From NCBI RefSeq assembly GCF_001704275.1, contig NZ_CP011533.1:6882001-6946000 (forward strand): a stretch of DNA of 64,000 nt. Direction: 5' to 3'. Both the position numbers and the translations under genes were made by a program. Shown here one piece after another: positions 49,383 through 61,181 of the stretch. Source of the stretch: Streptomyces noursei ATCC 11455. GTDB lineage: Bacteria > Actinomycetota > Actinomycetes > Streptomycetales > Streptomycetaceae. Position 1 is the first letter of the stretch. Every line of letters starts with the position of its first letter. The notes beneath the pieces were generated by a model. It had not been told where the DNA came from and ran no database searches. It was given only the letters and a program-made list of their open reading frames with translations.

Positions 49383-50342
49383 TCACCCCCAGTCCCAGGC
49401 GATCCCCAGGATTCCGGGCCGCACCCCCTGCTCGACCACGTGCACCGCGTGGTGCCGGCCGCTCAGCGTCAGCTCCTGGCGGCCGGCGCGCGGGGCGCCG
49501 GCCGACGCCTGGGTGAAGCGGTAGCAGCGCACCGGCAGCGCCGCGTCGTCGAACCGCACCTGGAGGACGTACTGGCCGCCGGCGAAGCTGAAGCCGCGTA
49601 CGTACTCGGCGCTGGGGCCGCCGCTGCCGTCCTCGAAGGCGTAGCCGAAGACGTGGGTGTCGCCGGCCCGCAGCCGGGTGTCGAAGAGCAGCTCGGCGAC
49701 GATCACGCCGTTCGCCGCGTCCCCGCGGACCCGTCCCAGCCGGCAGTTCTCCATGGCCCGCACCCGCACCCGGGACGGGTCGCAGCCCGGGTCGCCCCGG
49801 TGGATGGCGACATAGCGGTCCACCCCGTCCCGGTGGGCGCGCACCACCTGCAGCGACTCGCGTTCGCTCAGCTCGCGCCGGGCCCCGATCCGTACCCGCT
49901 CGTGGTGGCCGACGGTGTGCACCCCGCCGTCCGCGGGGGTCTCCAACTCGGCGAACAGCTGTTGCAGGCAGTCGGCCGGGGCCACCAGGGAGCGGTACGA
50001 GCGGGCCGGTGGCCGCTCGGTCTCCGGGCGGGCGCCGCCCTCGGGCACCAGGAGCCGGTGCAGCGACCGGTCGGGCAGGCCGAGGACGTCCTCCAGGGCG
50101 CGGACCGCGCGCAGCGACTCGGGGCGCTGGGGGCGCCGGGCCCCCTGTTGCCAGTAGCTCAGGCTGGTGACGCCGATGGTGATGCCGCGCTGGGCGAGCT
50201 TGTGCTGGACGCGGGTGAGGGCCAGCCCGCGGGCGGTGAGCGCGCTGCGCAGGGCGAGATGGAACGGGCCGGTCCGCAGCAGTTGGGCCAGTTCGGCCGA
50301 AACGTGAGGGTTTTGCGCGGTATCGGGAGTGTTCTGTGCCAT
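49383..50342 (-). CDS. XRE-type helix-turn-helix protein with unknown C-terminal domain
   Basis: A 319-residue protein from ATG 50342. Residues ~20-100 form a lambda-repressor-like HTH (LRSALTARGLALTRVQHKLA, QRGITIGVTSLSYWQQGARR, LRAVRALEDVLGLPDRSLHR). The remaining ~200 residues are beta-rich and unrecognised: GHHERVRIGARRELSERESL, DGVDRYVAIHRGDPGCDPSR, GVIVAELLFDTRLRAGDTHV, EYVRGFSFAGGQYVLQVRFD. The fold could be a ligand-sensing beta-sandwich. It is divergent from the secreted protease gene across ~240 bp, so it may regulate the protease pair. It is convergent with the Rieske gene. Confidence 0.8.
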   Translation of the reverse strand: MAQNTPDTAQNPHVSAELAQLLRTGPFHLALRSALTARGLALTRVQHKLAQRGITIGVTSLSYWQQGARRPQRPESLRAVRALEDVLGLPDRSLHRLLVPEGGARPETERPPARSYRSLVAPADCLQQLFAELETPADGGVHTVGHHERVRIGARRELSERESLQVVRAHRDGVDRYVAIHRGDPGCDPSRVRVRAMENCRLGRVRGDAANGVIVAELLFDTRLRAGDTHVFGYAFEDGSGGPSAEYVRGFSFAGGQYVLQVRFDDAALPVRCYRFTQASAGAPRAGRQELTLSGRHHAVHVVEQGVRPGILGIAWDWG

Positions 50343-50581
50343 TGCCTCAATCCTCCGGCGCGCGCGGTGAATGTTCACAACCGGAACGCACGGCGCGCGC
50401 TCTCCCTGCTCGTTCACTGCAGGACGCCGGGCACCAGCCGTTCACATCCGGGCCCGCTCGTCCACACCCCCATGTCACCTCGCATTGAAGCGTGTTGACC
50501 TGCCTGCGACAACACCTGATGCTCCTCAACAGCATCCGGATGCGCTCCTCTCCCCCCCTCACCCCTCACGGGAGGAACGCC

Positions 50582-51172
50582 ATGCTCCACTCTCTGTTCG
50601 CCCCGCGCGGGCGCCGCAGATGGCTGTCGGCCGCGGCGCTGACCGTCGTGGCGCTGGCCGGGCTGCCCGGCGCCGCCAACGCCGCCCCGCAGTCGGCCAA
50701 CCGCCTGAACATCACGATGCAGGCCCAGGAGAAGACCAACTGGTGCTGGGCCGGCTCGGGCAACACCATCGCGACCTGGTACGGCCGGAACTACAGCCAG
50801 AACCAGTTCTGCAACGCCGCATTCAACCGCCAACAGGGCACCACCTGCCCCAACAACCAGGCCACGCTGGGCAATGTGCAGAACGCACTCGACTGGATGG
50901 GCATCAATCCTGGCTCATATGTGACCGGTTGGCTCCGGTACAGCACCGTCCAGAACGAGATCAACGCCAACCGGCCCATCGAGACCCGCATCCAGTGGTC
51001 GTCCGGTGGCGGCCACATGCACGTCATCTACGGTTTCGACACGTCCCGCAACTGGGTGTACTGGGGCGACCCCTGGGCCACCAACAACCGTTACAACTGG
51101 GGCGACTTCGACAACTACGTGAACGGAAGCTCCTTCTCCTGGACCCACTCCCTCTACCAGATAGGAGCCTGA
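50582..51172 (+). CDS. secreted papain-like cysteine protease
   Basis: A 196-residue exported protein from ATG 50582, with GGGAGGA upstream. The signal peptide is RRRWLSAAALTVVALAGLPG with cleavage after AANA. The mature part shows the papain-like/AvrRpt2-like (C39/C70) catalytic layout: Cys55 in QEKTNWCWAGSGNTIATWYG, His in SGGGHMHVIYGFDTS (145/147), and Asp163 in VYWGDPWATNN. Two further cysteines (FCNAAF and TTCPNN) may form a disulfide. It presumably cleaves proteins or peptides outside the cell. A membrane-anchored protein follows after 3 bp and is probably translationally coupled to it. Confidence 0.85.
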   Translation: MLHSLFAPRGRRRWLSAAALTVVALAGLPGAANAAPQSANRLNITMQAQEKTNWCWAGSGNTIATWYGRNYSQNQFCNAAFNRQQGTTCPNNQATLGNVQNALDWMGINPGSYVTGWLRYSTVQNEINANRPIETRIQWSSGGGHMHVIYGFDTSRNWVYWGDPWATNNRYNWGDFDNYVNGSSFSWTHSLYQIGA

Positions 51173-51175
51173 GGC

Positions 51176-52066
51176 ATGACGAAGCGCATCGTCGTCCGCG
51201 CCGCCGCCACGGGCACCCTCGCCGCCGCCCTCCTGGCCCTCGCCCCGCACGCCGCCCTGGCCGCCGTGCCGGCCCCGCCCGCCCCGGCCCGCACCAGCGT
51301 GGCCGCCGCCCACGACGCGGCCGCCGACCCGGCGACCCTGGACACCCTGGCCCGCTTCTTCGCCGCCGCCCCGGGCAAGGACGGCAAGGGCGCCGCCGGA
51401 CTCGCCGCCCCGGCCCGGACCGCCCCGCACGTCGAGGGCGCCACCGTCCCGGTCTACGTCCTCTCGCCCGACTTCGTCCGCGGCAGGGCCGACGCGCCCG
51501 TCGCCCGGCTGGAGTTCATGGCCACCAAGGCCGTCGCCGGCGACGGCCGCACGGCGTCGGTGTGGACCGCGCACCGCGGCGCGTCCTGGAAGGTCGTCAA
51601 CATCGCCACCGGCGACGACGAGACCCGCTACGCCGCGGCCGGCGCCGGCCAGGGCGGCGGAACGGTTTTCCACGAGCCGCAGATCGACGCCTGGTACGTC
51701 CAGCGCGGCGACCGCGTGGAGCCGCTGGACGACGCGGCCCGCAAGGCCGTGGGCGCGCACGGCACCACCGTCGCCGCCTACCAGAAGCGGGTCGCCCACG
51801 ACTACGGCGACAAGCTCCCGGGCTCCGCGTACGACAAGCGCGGCGAGGCCGGCGGCTTCGGGCCCGGCGCCGCACCGGCCGGCCCCGACACCGGCCGTGC
51901 CCCGCACCCGCTCGCCGCGGACGCGGCCGGCCCGGTGGACACCGCGGACACCACGGCCGACGACACCTTCCCGGTGGCCGCCGCCTCGACCGTCGCGGGG
52001 GCCGCCGCCGTGCTCGCCCTGGGCCTGTCGACCAGGGCGGCGGTGCGCCGGCGCCGCACCCGCTGA
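51176..52066 (+). CDS. secreted, C-terminally membrane-anchored protein paired with the cysteine protease
   Basis: A 296-residue protein starting 3 bp after the protease stop. Signal peptide TGTLAAALLALAPHAALA, then ~220 extracellular residues with no recognised domain (VEGATVPVYVLSPDFVRGRA, ASVWTAHRGASWKVVNIATG, HEPQIDAWYVQRGDRVEPLD). It ends with a hydrophobic helix (VAAASTVAGAAAVLALGLST) and RRRRTR, i.e. anchored in the membrane with a cytoplasmic basic tail. The fixed pairing with the protease suggests that it is a substrate, inhibitor, propeptide-like chaperone or docking partner. The function is unknown. Confidence 0.75.
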   Translation: MTKRIVVRAAATGTLAAALLALAPHAALAAVPAPPAPARTSVAAAHDAAADPATLDTLARFFAAAPGKDGKGAAGLAAPARTAPHVEGATVPVYVLSPDFVRGRADAPVARLEFMATKAVAGDGRTASVWTAHRGASWKVVNIATGDDETRYAAAGAGQGGGTVFHEPQIDAWYVQRGDRVEPLDDAARKAVGAHGTTVAAYQKRVAHDYGDKLPGSAYDKRGEAGGFGPGAAPAGPDTGRAPHPLAADAAGPVDTADTTADDTFPVAAASTVAGAAAVLALGLSTRAAVRRRRTR

Positions 52067-52080
52067 CCGGACGCCCCACC

Positions 52081-52128
52081 GGAGCCCGTCCTTCCGCCCC
52101 TTCGCCGGGTGTCGGAGGGGCGGGCTCC
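52081..52128 (+). terminator. terminator after the protease operon
   Basis: GGAGCCCG (52081-52088) pairs with CGGGCTCC (52121-52128), and the stem extends inward through CCTTC / GAGGGG with a few wobble pairs. It begins 14 bp after the stop codon. Confidence 0.65.
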
Positions 52129-52144
52129 GCCGCCTCGGCCCTGA

Positions 52145-52167
52145 TTGTCGGTGGCGGTCAGTAGGGT
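52145..52167 (+). promoter_or_regulatory. PafBC-like damage promoter of uvrC
   Basis: TTGTCGGTG (52145-52153), exactly 8 bp, then TAGGGT (52162-52167). Seven bases then separate the -10 from ATG 52175, so uvrC is predicted leaderless. Confidence 0.77.
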
Positions 52168-52174
52168 GGAGGGC

Positions 52175-54286
52175 ATGGCAGACCCCAGTAGCTACCGACC
52201 CAAGCCGGGACAGATCCCCGACTCGCCGGGGGTCTATAAATTCCGCGACGAGCACGGCCGGGTCATCTACGTAGGCAAGGCCAAGAGCCTGCGCCAGCGC
52301 CTGGCCAACTACTTCCAGGACCTGGCCGGTCTCCACCCGCGCACCCGCACGATGGTGACCACCGCCGCTTCGGTGGAGTGGACCGTGGTCTCCACCGAGG
52401 TCGAGGCGCTCCAGCTCGAATACAGCTGGATCAAGGAGTTCGACCCGCGGTTCAACGTCAAGTACCGCGACGACAAGAGCTATCCGTACCTCGCGGTGAC
52501 CCTGGGCGAGGAGTTCCCCCGCGTCCAGGTGATGCGCGGCGCCAAGAAGAAGGGCGTGCGCTACTTCGGCCCCTACGCCCACGCCTGGGCCATCCGCGAG
52601 ACCGTCGACCTGCTGCTGCGGGTCTTCCCCGTGCGGACCTGCTCCGCCGGCGTCTTCAAGCGCTCCGCCCAGATCGGCCGCCCCTGCCTGCTCGGCTACA
52701 TCGGCAAGTGCTCCGCCCCCTGCGTCGGCCGGGTCTCCCCCGAGGAGCACCGCGAACTCGCCGAGGAGTTCTGCGACTTCATGGCCGGCCGCACCGGCGC
52801 CCACCTCCGCCGCCTGGAGCGTGGGATGCAGGAGGCCGCCGAGGAGATGGAGTACGAGCGCGCCGCCCGCCTGCGGGACGACATAGGCGCGCTCCGGCGC
52901 GCCATGGAGAAGAGCGCGGTGGTCCTCGCCGACGCCACCGACGCCGACCTGATCGCCCTCGCCGAGGACGAACTCGAAGCCGCCGTCCAGATCTTCCACG
53001 TCCGCGGCGGCCGGGTGCGCGGCCAGCGCGGCTGGGTCACCGACAAGGTCGAGGCGGTCACCACCGGCGATCTGGTCGAGCACGCCCTCCAGCAGCTCTA
53101 CGGCGAGGAGCAGGGCGACGCGGTCCCCAAGGAGGTGCTGGTCCCGGCGCTGCCCGAGCCGGTGGAGCCGGTCGCCCAGTGGCTCACCCAGCGCCGCGGC
53201 TCCCAGGTCTCGCTGCGCATCCCCCAGCGAGGCGACAAGAAGGACCTGATGGCCACGGTCGAGCGCAACGCCCAGCAGGCGCTCGCGCTGCACAAGACCA
53301 GGCGCGCCTCGGACCTGACCACCCGCTCCCGCGCCCTGGAGGAGATCGCCCAGGCCCTCGACCTGGACACCGTCCCGCTGCGCATCGAGTGCTTCGACAT
53401 CTCGCACCTCCAGGGGGAGGACGTCGTCGCCTCGATGGTGGTGTTCGAGGACGGCCTCGCCCGGAAGAGCGAATACCGCCGCTTCCAGATCAAGGGATTC
53501 GCCGGCCAGGACGATGTGCGCTCCATGCACGAGGTCATCGGCCGCCGCTTCAAGCGCTACCTCCAGGAGAAGCAGAAGTCGGGGGAGTGGACCGAGGAGC
53601 CCACCGAGGGCGTCGACGGAGCGGGGGCCGCCGGGGTGGCGGCCGCCACCGGGCCGGCCGCCGTCGCGGACCCCGCGGTGGACTCCGACGTCGACTCCAC
53701 GGACCCCACCGACCGCCTCACCGACGAGGACGGCCGCCCCAAGCGCTTCGCCTACCCGCCCCAGCTGGTGGTCGTCGACGGCGGCGCCCCGCAGGTGGCG
53801 GCGGCCCGCCGGGCCATGGACGAACTGGGCATCGACGACGTCGCGGTCTGCGGCCTGGCCAAGCGCCTGGAGGAGGTCTGGCTGCCCGGTGAGGACGACC
53901 CGGTGGTGCTGCCGCGCAGCAGCGAGGGGCTCTACCTCCTCCAGCGGGTCCGCGACGAGGCGCACCGCTTCGCGATCACCTACCAGCGCAGCAAGCGCGG
54001 CAAGCGGCTGAAGTCCTCCCCGCTCGACGCCGTCCCCGGGCTCGGCGAGACCCGCCGCCAGGCGCTCCTGAAGCACTTCGGCTCGCTGAAGAAGCTGCGG
54101 GCCGCCACGGTGGAGGAGATCTGCCAGGTCCCGGGCGTCGGCCGGAAGACCGCCGAGACGGTCGCCGCGGCGCTGGCCACCGCGGCTCCGTCCGCCCCTG
54201 CGGTGAACACCGCCACAGGAGAGATCATTGAGGATGACGGGGCCCCACCGGCCGCGTTGTCAGCAGAACGGGGGCAGGACCGATGA
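52175..54286 (+). CDS. uvrC: excinuclease ABC subunit C
   Basis: A 703-residue nuclease making both incisions in nucleotide excision repair. It has an N-terminal GIY-YIG domain ([32 protein letters not shown]) for the 3' cut, a Cys-rich region ([40 protein letters not shown]), a UVR domain ([20 protein letters not shown]) and an RNase-H-like endonuclease domain ([40 protein letters not shown]). Two C-terminal helix-hairpin-helices follow ([37 protein letters not shown]). An Ala/Asp-rich insert of ~50 residues (from [13 protein letters not shown]) interrupts the RNase H domain. ATG 52175 fits the damage promoter. It overlaps rapZ by four bases. Confidence 0.97.
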   Translation: MADPSSYRPKPGQIPDSPGVYKFRDEHGRVIYVGKAKSLRQRLANYFQDLAGLHPRTRTMVTTAASVEWTVVSTEVEALQLEYSWIKEFDPRFNVKYRDDKSYPYLAVTLGEEFPRVQVMRGAKKKGVRYFGPYAHAWAIRETVDLLLRVFPVRTCSAGVFKRSAQIGRPCLLGYIGKCSAPCVGRVSPEEHRELAEEFCDFMAGRTGAHLRRLERGMQEAAEEMEYERAARLRDDIGALRRAMEKSAVVLADATDADLIALAEDELEAAVQIFHVRGGRVRGQRGWVTDKVEAVTTGDLVEHALQQLYGEEQGDAVPKEVLVPALPEPVEPVAQWLTQRRGSQVSLRIPQRGDKKDLMATVERNAQQALALHKTRRASDLTTRSRALEEIAQALDLDTVPLRIECFDISHLQGEDVVASMVVFEDGLARKSEYRRFQIKGFAGQDDVRSMHEVIGRRFKRYLQEKQKSGEWTEEPTEGVDGAGAAGVAAATGPAAVADPAVDSDVDSTDPTDRLTDEDGRPKRFAYPPQLVVVDGGAPQVAAARRAMDELGIDDVAVCGLAKRLEEVWLPGEDDPVVLPRSSEGLYLLQRVRDEAHRFAITYQRSKRGKRLKSSPLDAVPGLGETRRQALLKHFGSLKKLRAATVEEICQVPGVGRKTAETVAAALATAAPSAPAVNTATGEIIEDDGAPPAALSAERGQDR

Positions 54287-55236
54287 GCACACCGCACGAC
54301 ACGCAGGAACCCGAGAGAGACGGTGCACAGGTGAGTACGGGCACGATGCGCGAAGCCGACCAGGGCGAGAGCGCCGCGATCCCCGAGCTGGTGATCATCT
54401 CCGGCATGTCCGGCGCCGGCCGCAGCACGGCGGCGAAGTGCCTGGAGGACCTCGGCTGGTTCGTCGTCGACAACATCCCGCCCGAGCTGATCCCGCCGAT
54501 GGTCGAGCTGGGCGCCCGCTCGCAGGGCAACGTCGCCAAGATCGCCGTGGTCGTCGACGTCCGCGGTCGCCGCTTCTTCGCCAATCTCAAGGAGTCGCTG
54601 GCCACCCTCGACGCGCAGAACGTCAAGCGCCGCATCGTCTTCCTGGAGTCCTCCGACGAGGCCCTGGTGCGCCGCTTCGAGTCGGTCCGCCGCCCGCACC
54701 CCCTCCAGGGCGACGGCCGGATCGTCGACGGCATCGCCGCCGAACGCGACCTGCTGCGCGAACTGCGTGGCGACGCCGACCTGGTCATCGACACCTCCAG
54801 CCTCAACGTCCACGAACTCCGCGCCAAGCTCGACGCCCAGTTCGCCGGGGAGGAGGTCCCCGAGCTGCGCGCCACGGTCATGTCCTTCGGCTTCAAGTAC
54901 GGCCTGCCGGTCGACGCCGACATGGTCATCGACTGCCGCTTCATCCCCAACCCGCACTGGGTCCCCGAGCTGCGCCCCTTCACGGGCCTGAACGACGAGG
55001 TCTCCAACTACGTCTTCAACCAGCCCGGTTCCAAGGAGTTCCTGGACGGCTACACCGAGCTGCTGCGGCTGGTCGCGGCCGGCTACCGCCGCGAGGGCAA
55101 GCGCTATGTGACGATCGCGGTCGGCTGCACCGGCGGCAAACACCGCAGCGTCGCGATGTCCGAGAAGCTGGCCCGCCGACTGGTCTCCGAGGGCGTCGAA
55201 ACGGTCGTCGTGCACCGGGACATGGGGCGCGAGTGA
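54283..55236 (+). CDS. rapZ: RapZ-family nucleotide-binding protein
   Basis: A 317-residue P-loop protein coupled to uvrC by an ATGA overlap. Walker A reads [20 protein letters not shown], with Arg in place of Lys as in other actinobacterial members; Walker B-like [13 protein letters not shown] follows. The C-terminal half carries [40 protein letters not shown] and [20 protein letters not shown], where the CTGGxHRS motif binds ligand. In E. coli RapZ guides GlmZ small RNA to RNase E and senses glucosamine-6-phosphate; actinobacteria lack that RNA, so the role here is open. Part of the conserved uvrC-rapZ-yvcK-whiA operon. Confidence 0.93.
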   Translation: MSTPHDTQEPERDGAQVSTGTMREADQGESAAIPELVIISGMSGAGRSTAAKCLEDLGWFVVDNIPPELIPPMVELGARSQGNVAKIAVVVDVRGRRFFANLKESLATLDAQNVKRRIVFLESSDEALVRRFESVRRPHPLQGDGRIVDGIAAERDLLRELRGDADLVIDTSSLNVHELRAKLDAQFAGEEVPELRATVMSFGFKYGLPVDADMVIDCRFIPNPHWVPELRPFTGLNDEVSNYVFNQPGSKEFLDGYTELLRLVAAGYRREGKRYVTIAVGCTGGKHRSVAMSEKLARRLVSEGVETVVVHRDMGRE

Positions 55237-56291
55237 CCTCCCGTACACCGCGGCTGCGCCGGGTCCGCCGCTTCGTCCCCAGTGGCCGCGCGACGAGGGG
55301 CGCCACCCCCAAGGTGGTGGCGCTCGGCGGCGGCATGGGCCTGTCCGCCTCGCTCGCCGCGCTGCGCCGGATCACCCGTGACCTGACCGCCGTGGTCACC
55401 GTCGCCGACGACGGCGGCTCCAGCGGCCGGCTCCGCGACGAGCTGGGCGTGCTGCCCCCCGGCGACCTGCGCAAGGCGCTGGCCGCGCTGTGCGGCGACG
55501 ACGACTGGGGCCAGACCTGGGCCCGGGTGATCCAGCACCGCTTCCAGAGCGAGGGCGAGCTGCACGACCACGCGGTGGGCAATCTGCTGATCGTCGCGCT
55601 GTGGGAGCAGCTCGGCGACCACGTCCAGGCCCTCGACCTGGTCGGCAAGCTGCTCGGCGCGCACGGCCGGGTGCTGCCCATGTCGGCGGTGCCGCTGGAA
55701 CTCCAGGCCCAGGTCAAGGGGCTGGACAAGGATCACCCGGACGAGATCAGCACGGTCCGTGGCCAGGCCACGGTCGCCCTCACCCCCGGCGAGGTGCAGT
55801 CCGTCCACGTCGTCCCCGAGAACCCGCCGGCCGTCCCCGAGGCGGTCGCCGCGGTCCGCGACGCCGACTGGGTGGTGTTGGGTCCCGGTTCGTGGTTCTC
55901 CTCCGTCATCCCGCACCTGCTCGTGCCCGAGTTGCGCGAGGCCCTGGAGGAGACCCAGGCCCGGAAGGTGCTCTCGCTCAACCTCGCGCCCCAGCCGGGC
56001 GAAACCGAGGGGTTCTCCCCGCAGCGTCATTTGGAGGTTTTGGCCCGACACGCCCCTAAACTCGCCTTTGACGTGGTGCTGGCCGACGAGGCCGCGGTGC
56101 CCGACGTCGACAGTCTGACGGTTGCCGCCAAGCAACTGGTGGGCAGCGAGGTCGAGCTGGCTGCGGTCGCCGCACGCGGAGACGACGCCCGGTCCGCCGG
56201 GGGAGCCCCCGACCGGCACGATCCGGAACTGCTGGCAGCCGCGTACGACCGTATTTTTCGGATGCATGGAAGGATCGGCCCATGGCGATGA
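55233..56291 (+). CDS. yvcK: YvcK/GlmR-like gluconeogenesis factor
   Basis: A 352-residue CofD-like protein starting at GTG 55233 in a GTGA overlap with rapZ. The nucleotide-sugar-binding core begins [20 protein letters not shown], followed by [54 protein letters not shown], and [20 protein letters not shown]. In Firmicutes YvcK/GlmR binds UDP-GlcNAc and tunes cell-wall precursor supply; in Actinobacteria CuvA (the mycobacterial homologue) has a related wall role. An Arg-rich N-terminal extension of ~25 residues is present. The 3' end contains sequences that probably serve as the whiA promoter. Confidence 0.93.
   Translation: MTSRTPRLRRVRRFVPSGRATRGATPKVVALGGGMGLSASLAALRRITRDLTAVVTVADDGGSSGRLRDELGVLPPGDLRKALAALCGDDDWGQTWARVIQHRFQSEGELHDHAVGNLLIVALWEQLGDHVQALDLVGKLLGAHGRVLPMSAVPLELQAQVKGLDKDHPDEISTVRGQATVALTPGEVQSVHVVPENPPAVPEAVAAVRDADWVVLGPGSWFSSVIPHLLVPELREALEETQARKVLSLNLAPQPGETEGFSPQRHLEVLARHAPKLAFDVVLADEAAVPDVDSLTVAAKQLVGSEVELAAVAARGDDARSAGGAPDRHDPELLAAAYDRIFRMHGRIGPWR
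56047..56062 (+). promoter_or_regulatory. possible internal whiA promoter with a GACAC (WhiA) motif
   Basis: GACAC (56047-56051) is followed by TAAACT (56057-56062), a -10-like hexamer, inside the yvcK coding end about 220 bp before whiA. GACAC is the known WhiA recognition core, and WhiA autoregulation is established in other Streptomyces. The site here is a prediction. Confidence 0.4.
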
Positions 56292-57271
56292 CGGCTGCGG
56301 TGAAGGATGAGATCTCCCGGCTCCCCGTCACCCGGACCTGCTGCCGGAAGTCGGAGGTCTCGTCGATCCTGCGGTTCGCGGGTGGTCTGCACCTGGTCAG
56401 CGGCCGCATTGTGATCGAGGCGGAGCTCGACACGGGCATCGCCGCCCGCCGGCTCCGCAAGGACATCCTGGAGATCTTCGGGCACTCCTCCGACCTGGTG
56501 GTGATGGCCCCCGGCGGGCTGCGGCGCGGCAGCCGCTACGTCGTCCGGGTGGTGGCCGGCGGCGACCAGCTGGCCCGGCAGACCGGCCTGGTGGACGGCC
56601 GCGGGCGCCCGATCCGCGGCCTGCCCCCGCAGGTGGTCTCCGGCGCGACCTGTGACGCCGAGGCCGCCTGGCGCGGCGCCTTCCTGGCCCACGGCTCGCT
56701 GACCGAGCCCGGCCGCTCGTCCTCCCTGGAGGTCACCTGCCCCGGCCCCGAGGCCGCCCTCGCCCTGGTCGGCGCGGCCCGCCGGCTCGGCATCGGCGCC
56801 AAGGCCCGCGAGGTGCGCAGCGTCGATCGCGTGGTCGTCCGTGACGGTGACGCGATCGGTGCGCTGCTGACGCGGCTCGGCGCCCACGAGTCGGTGCTCG
56901 CCTGGGAGGAGCGGCGGATGCGTCGCGAGGTCCGGGCCACCGCCAACCGCCTCGCCAACTTCGACGACGCCAACCTCCGCCGCTCGGCGCGGGCCGCGGT
57001 CGCCGCCGGCGCCCGGGTCCAGCGCGCCCTGGAGATCCTCGGCGAGGAGGTCCCCGAGCACCTCGCCGCCGCCGGCCGGCTGCGCATGGAGCACAAGCAG
57101 GCGTCCCTGGAGGAGCTGGGCGCGCTCGCCGACCCGCCGCTCACCAAGGACGCGGTCGCGGGCCGGATCCGCCGTCTGCTGGCGATGGCCGACAAGCGGG
57201 CCCAGGACCTGGGCATCCCCGGCACCGAGTCCAACCTCACCGAGGAACTCGCGGACGGCATGGTCGGCTGA
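56282..57271 (+). CDS. whiA: sporulation regulator WhiA
   Basis: A 329-residue developmental transcription factor that with WhiB activates septation genes in sporogenic hyphae. Residues 1-~210 are the LAGLIDADG homing-endonuclease-like scaffold ([60 protein letters not shown]). The C-terminal helix-turn-helix is [39 protein letters not shown]. The catalytic acidic residues of homing nucleases are not retained in this family. ATG 56282 and ATG 56288 are both possible. It overlaps yvcK by ten bases and is followed by a strong terminator. Confidence 0.97.
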   Translation: MAMTAAVKDEISRLPVTRTCCRKSEVSSILRFAGGLHLVSGRIVIEAELDTGIAARRLRKDILEIFGHSSDLVVMAPGGLRRGSRYVVRVVAGGDQLARQTGLVDGRGRPIRGLPPQVVSGATCDAEAAWRGAFLAHGSLTEPGRSSSLEVTCPGPEAALALVGAARRLGIGAKAREVRSVDRVVVRDGDAIGALLTRLGAHESVLAWEERRMRREVRATANRLANFDDANLRRSARAAVAAGARVQRALEILGEEVPEHLAAAGRLRMEHKQASLEELGALADPPLTKDAVAGRIRRLLAMADKRAQDLGIPGTESNLTEELADGMVG

Positions 57272-57291
57272 ACCACGGCGGCCCTCCGCAC

Positions 57292-57334
57292 GCACGCGCC
57301 CCCGGCACCCACACAGGGTGTCGGGGGCGCGTGC
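57292..57334 (+). terminator. whiA operon terminator
   Basis: 19-base arms 57292-57310 and 57316-57334 (core GCGCCCCCGGCACCC, one G:T pair) around ACACA, 20 bp after the whiA stop. Confidence 0.85.
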
Positions 57335-57446
57335 ATGCGGGCGCCGTGCGGCGCCGCGCAGGGGCGGGCGTCAGAGGGGCTCGAAGCCGCTCACTTGAGC
57401 ATCTTTGGGCGCCGATGTCAATGTCACGTACGTCTCTTCTAGGGGG

Positions 57447-58529
<1,083 letters not shown>

Positions 58530-58565
58530 GCCTGCCCGACATCGGGTACGGCACCGGAACGTGAA

Positions 58566-58609
58566 GACGGGGCTCGTAGGGCGCGGGAACGCGTCGTACG
58601 GGCCCCGTC
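58566..58609 (+). terminator. imperfect hairpin between gap and pgk
   Basis: GACGGGGC (58566-58573) pairs with GCCCCGTC (58602-58609), with partial further pairing inside. It may terminate part of the gap transcript or mark a processing site. A TAGAGT hexamer at 58620-58625 could be a -10 for pgk. Confidence 0.5.
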
Positions 58610-58656
58610 CCATGACGGATAGAGTCCCTTGACGGACTACAACGGAGTCACTTCAC

Positions 58657-59868
58657 ATGAAGACGATCGACGATCTCGTCCAGGAAGGCGTTGCGGGGAA
58701 GCGGGTCTTCGTCCGCGCTGACCTCAACGTTCCCCTGGACGGCAGCACCATCACCGACGACGGCCGGATCCGCGCCGTCCAGCCGACCATCGCCAAGCTC
58801 GCCGCGTCCGGCGCCAAGGTGATCGTCGCCTCCCACCTGGGCCGTCCCAAGGGCGCCCCGGACCCCGCCTTCTCGCTGGCCCCGGCGGCCCGGCGGCTCG
58901 GTGAACTCCTCGGTCAGGACGTGGCGTTCGCCACCGACACGGTCGGTGAGTCCGCCGCGTCCGTGGTCGCGGGTCTGGCCGACGGCGAGGTGGCCGTCCT
59001 GGAGAACCTCCGCTTCAACGCGGGCGAGACCAGCAAGGACGACGCCGAGCGCGGCGCCTTCGCCGACCAGCTCGCCGCGCTCGCCGACCTCTACGTCGGC
59101 GACGGCTTCGGTGCCGTGCACCGCAAGCACGCCTCGGTCTTCGACCTGCCCAAGCGGCTGCCGCACGCCGCCGGCGACCTGATCGCCACCGAGGTCGGCG
59201 TGCTGAAGAAGCTCACCGAGGAAGTCCGGCGCCCCTACGTGGTGGTGCTCGGTGGCGCCAAGGTCTCCGACAAGCTCGGCGTCATCGACAACCTGCTCAA
59301 GAAGGCCGACCGCATCCTGATCGGCGGCGGCATGGCGTACACCTTCCTGGCGGCCAAGGGCCACGAGGTCGGCATCTCGCTGCTGCAGAAGGACCAGATC
59401 CCGGTCTGCCTGGAATACCTGGCGGAGGCCGAGAAGCGCGGCGTGGAGTTCGTGCTCCCCGTCGACGTCCTGGTGTCGGCCGACTTCCCGGACCTGAAGA
59501 CCAAGGCCCCGGCCAACCCCGAACTCGTCGCCGCGGACGCCATCCCGGCCGACAAGGAGGGCCTGGACATCGGCCCGAAGACCCGCGAGCTCTACGCCGC
59601 GAAGCTCGCCGACGCGGGCACCGTGTTCTGGAACGGCCCGATGGGCGTCTTCGAGCACCCCGACTACGCGAACGGCACCAAGGCCGTCGCCCAGGGGCTG
59701 CTGGACTCGGACGCCTTCACCGTCGTCGGCGGTGGTGACTCGGCCGCCGCGGTGCGCCTGCTCGGCTTCGACGAGAATGCTTTCGGCCACATTTCGACCG
59801 GCGGCGGCGCCAGCCTCGAGTACCTCGAGGGCAAGACGCTCCCCGGCCTCGCCGCTCTGGAGGACTGA
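58657..59868 (+). CDS. pgk: phosphoglycerate kinase
   Basis: A 403-residue two-domain kinase. The N-terminal substrate site is KRVFVRADLNVPLDGSTITD with arginines in VIVASHLGRPKG and LENLRFNAGETSKDD. DGFGAVHRKHASVFDLPKRL follows, and the nucleotide domain has VLGGAKVSDKLGVIDNLL, ADRILIGGGMAYTFLAAKGH, and the C-terminal VVGGGDSAAAVRLLGF and FGHISTGGGASLEYLEGKTL. All active-site elements are intact. It converts 1,3-bisphosphoglycerate and ADP to 3-phosphoglycerate and ATP. Only 6 bp separate it from tpiA. Confidence 0.98.
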   Translation: MKTIDDLVQEGVAGKRVFVRADLNVPLDGSTITDDGRIRAVQPTIAKLAASGAKVIVASHLGRPKGAPDPAFSLAPAARRLGELLGQDVAFATDTVGESAASVVAGLADGEVAVLENLRFNAGETSKDDAERGAFADQLAALADLYVGDGFGAVHRKHASVFDLPKRLPHAAGDLIATEVGVLKKLTEEVRRPYVVVLGGAKVSDKLGVIDNLLKKADRILIGGGMAYTFLAAKGHEVGISLLQKDQIPVCLEYLAEAEKRGVEFVLPVDVLVSADFPDLKTKAPANPELVAADAIPADKEGLDIGPKTRELYAAKLADAGTVFWNGPMGVFEHPDYANGTKAVAQGLLDSDAFTVVGGGDSAAAVRLLGFDENAFGHISTGGGASLEYLEGKTLPGLAALED

Positions 59869-59874
59869 ACAACC

Positions 59875-60651
<777 letters not shown>

Positions 60652-60663
60652 CAGCTATGACGA

Positions 60664-60701
60664 CGGGCCCGGCCCGTCGTACCCTGTCGGGGCCGGGTCC
60701 G
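60664..60701 (+). terminator. putative terminator after tpiA
   Basis: CGGGCCCGGCCC (60664-60675) pairs with GGGCCGGGTCCG (60690-60701) with one G:T pair and a 14-base loop, 13 bp after the tpiA stop. Confidence 0.6.
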
Positions 60702-60792
60702 GTGTCGTGCGCACCGCCCGGCCCCGCACCGTCCGGCCCCGTCGGCCGGTCGGCACGTTCCGTCCGAAAGTCCTCAGAGAGTTGGTCCAGCC

Positions 60793-61029
60793 GTGGTCAT
60801 CGGTTTCTCGATCGCCCTCATCGTCTTCAGCGTGCTGCTGATGATGCTGGTGCTCATGCACAAGGGGAAGGGCGGCGGTCTGTCCGACATGTTCGGCGGC
60901 GGCATGCAGTCCTCGGTCGGCGGCTCCTCGGTCGCCGAGCGCAACCTCGACCGCATCACCATCGTGATCGGTCTGCTGTGGTTCGCCTGCATCGTGGTGC
61001 TCGGCATCCTGGTCAAGCTCGGCAGCTGA
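60793..61029 (+). CDS. secG: preprotein translocase subunit SecG
   Basis: A 78-residue Sec translocon component from GTG 60793. Two membrane helices (IGFSIALIVFSVLLMMLVLM and ITIVIGLLWFACIVVLGILV) flank the conserved cytoplasmic loop HKGKGGGLSDMFGGGMQSSV, the family hallmark. It assists SecYE/SecA during protein export. It is 141 bp after tpiA, with a terminator between, so it may have its own promoter; the location next to tpiA is conserved in Actinobacteria. Confidence 0.96.
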   Translation: MVIGFSIALIVFSVLLMMLVLMHKGKGGGLSDMFGGGMQSSVGGSSVAERNLDRITIVIGLLWFACIVVLGILVKLGS

Positions 61030-61112
61030 CACGGCGTCGGGGGCGCGGCCTATCATGAAGGCAGCGTCCCGGGACGGTAACTCGTGTCACTGGACGCGCG
61101 TTGGGCCTTACG

Positions 61113-61118
61113 TAGACT
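61113..61118 (+). promoter_or_regulatory. putative -10 (TAGACT) of rbpA
   Basis: TAGACT with CTGGAC 17 bp upstream (61090-61095), about 65 bp before the rbpA start. I did not find the GGAAT-type sigma-R element known for rbpA in other Streptomyces. Confidence 0.4.
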
Positions 61119-61181
61119 GGGGCGCCCGCAGCGCAGTCGCTGTGAGAGGCACGCGGCACCATTACGCAGGGAGTTACGACC

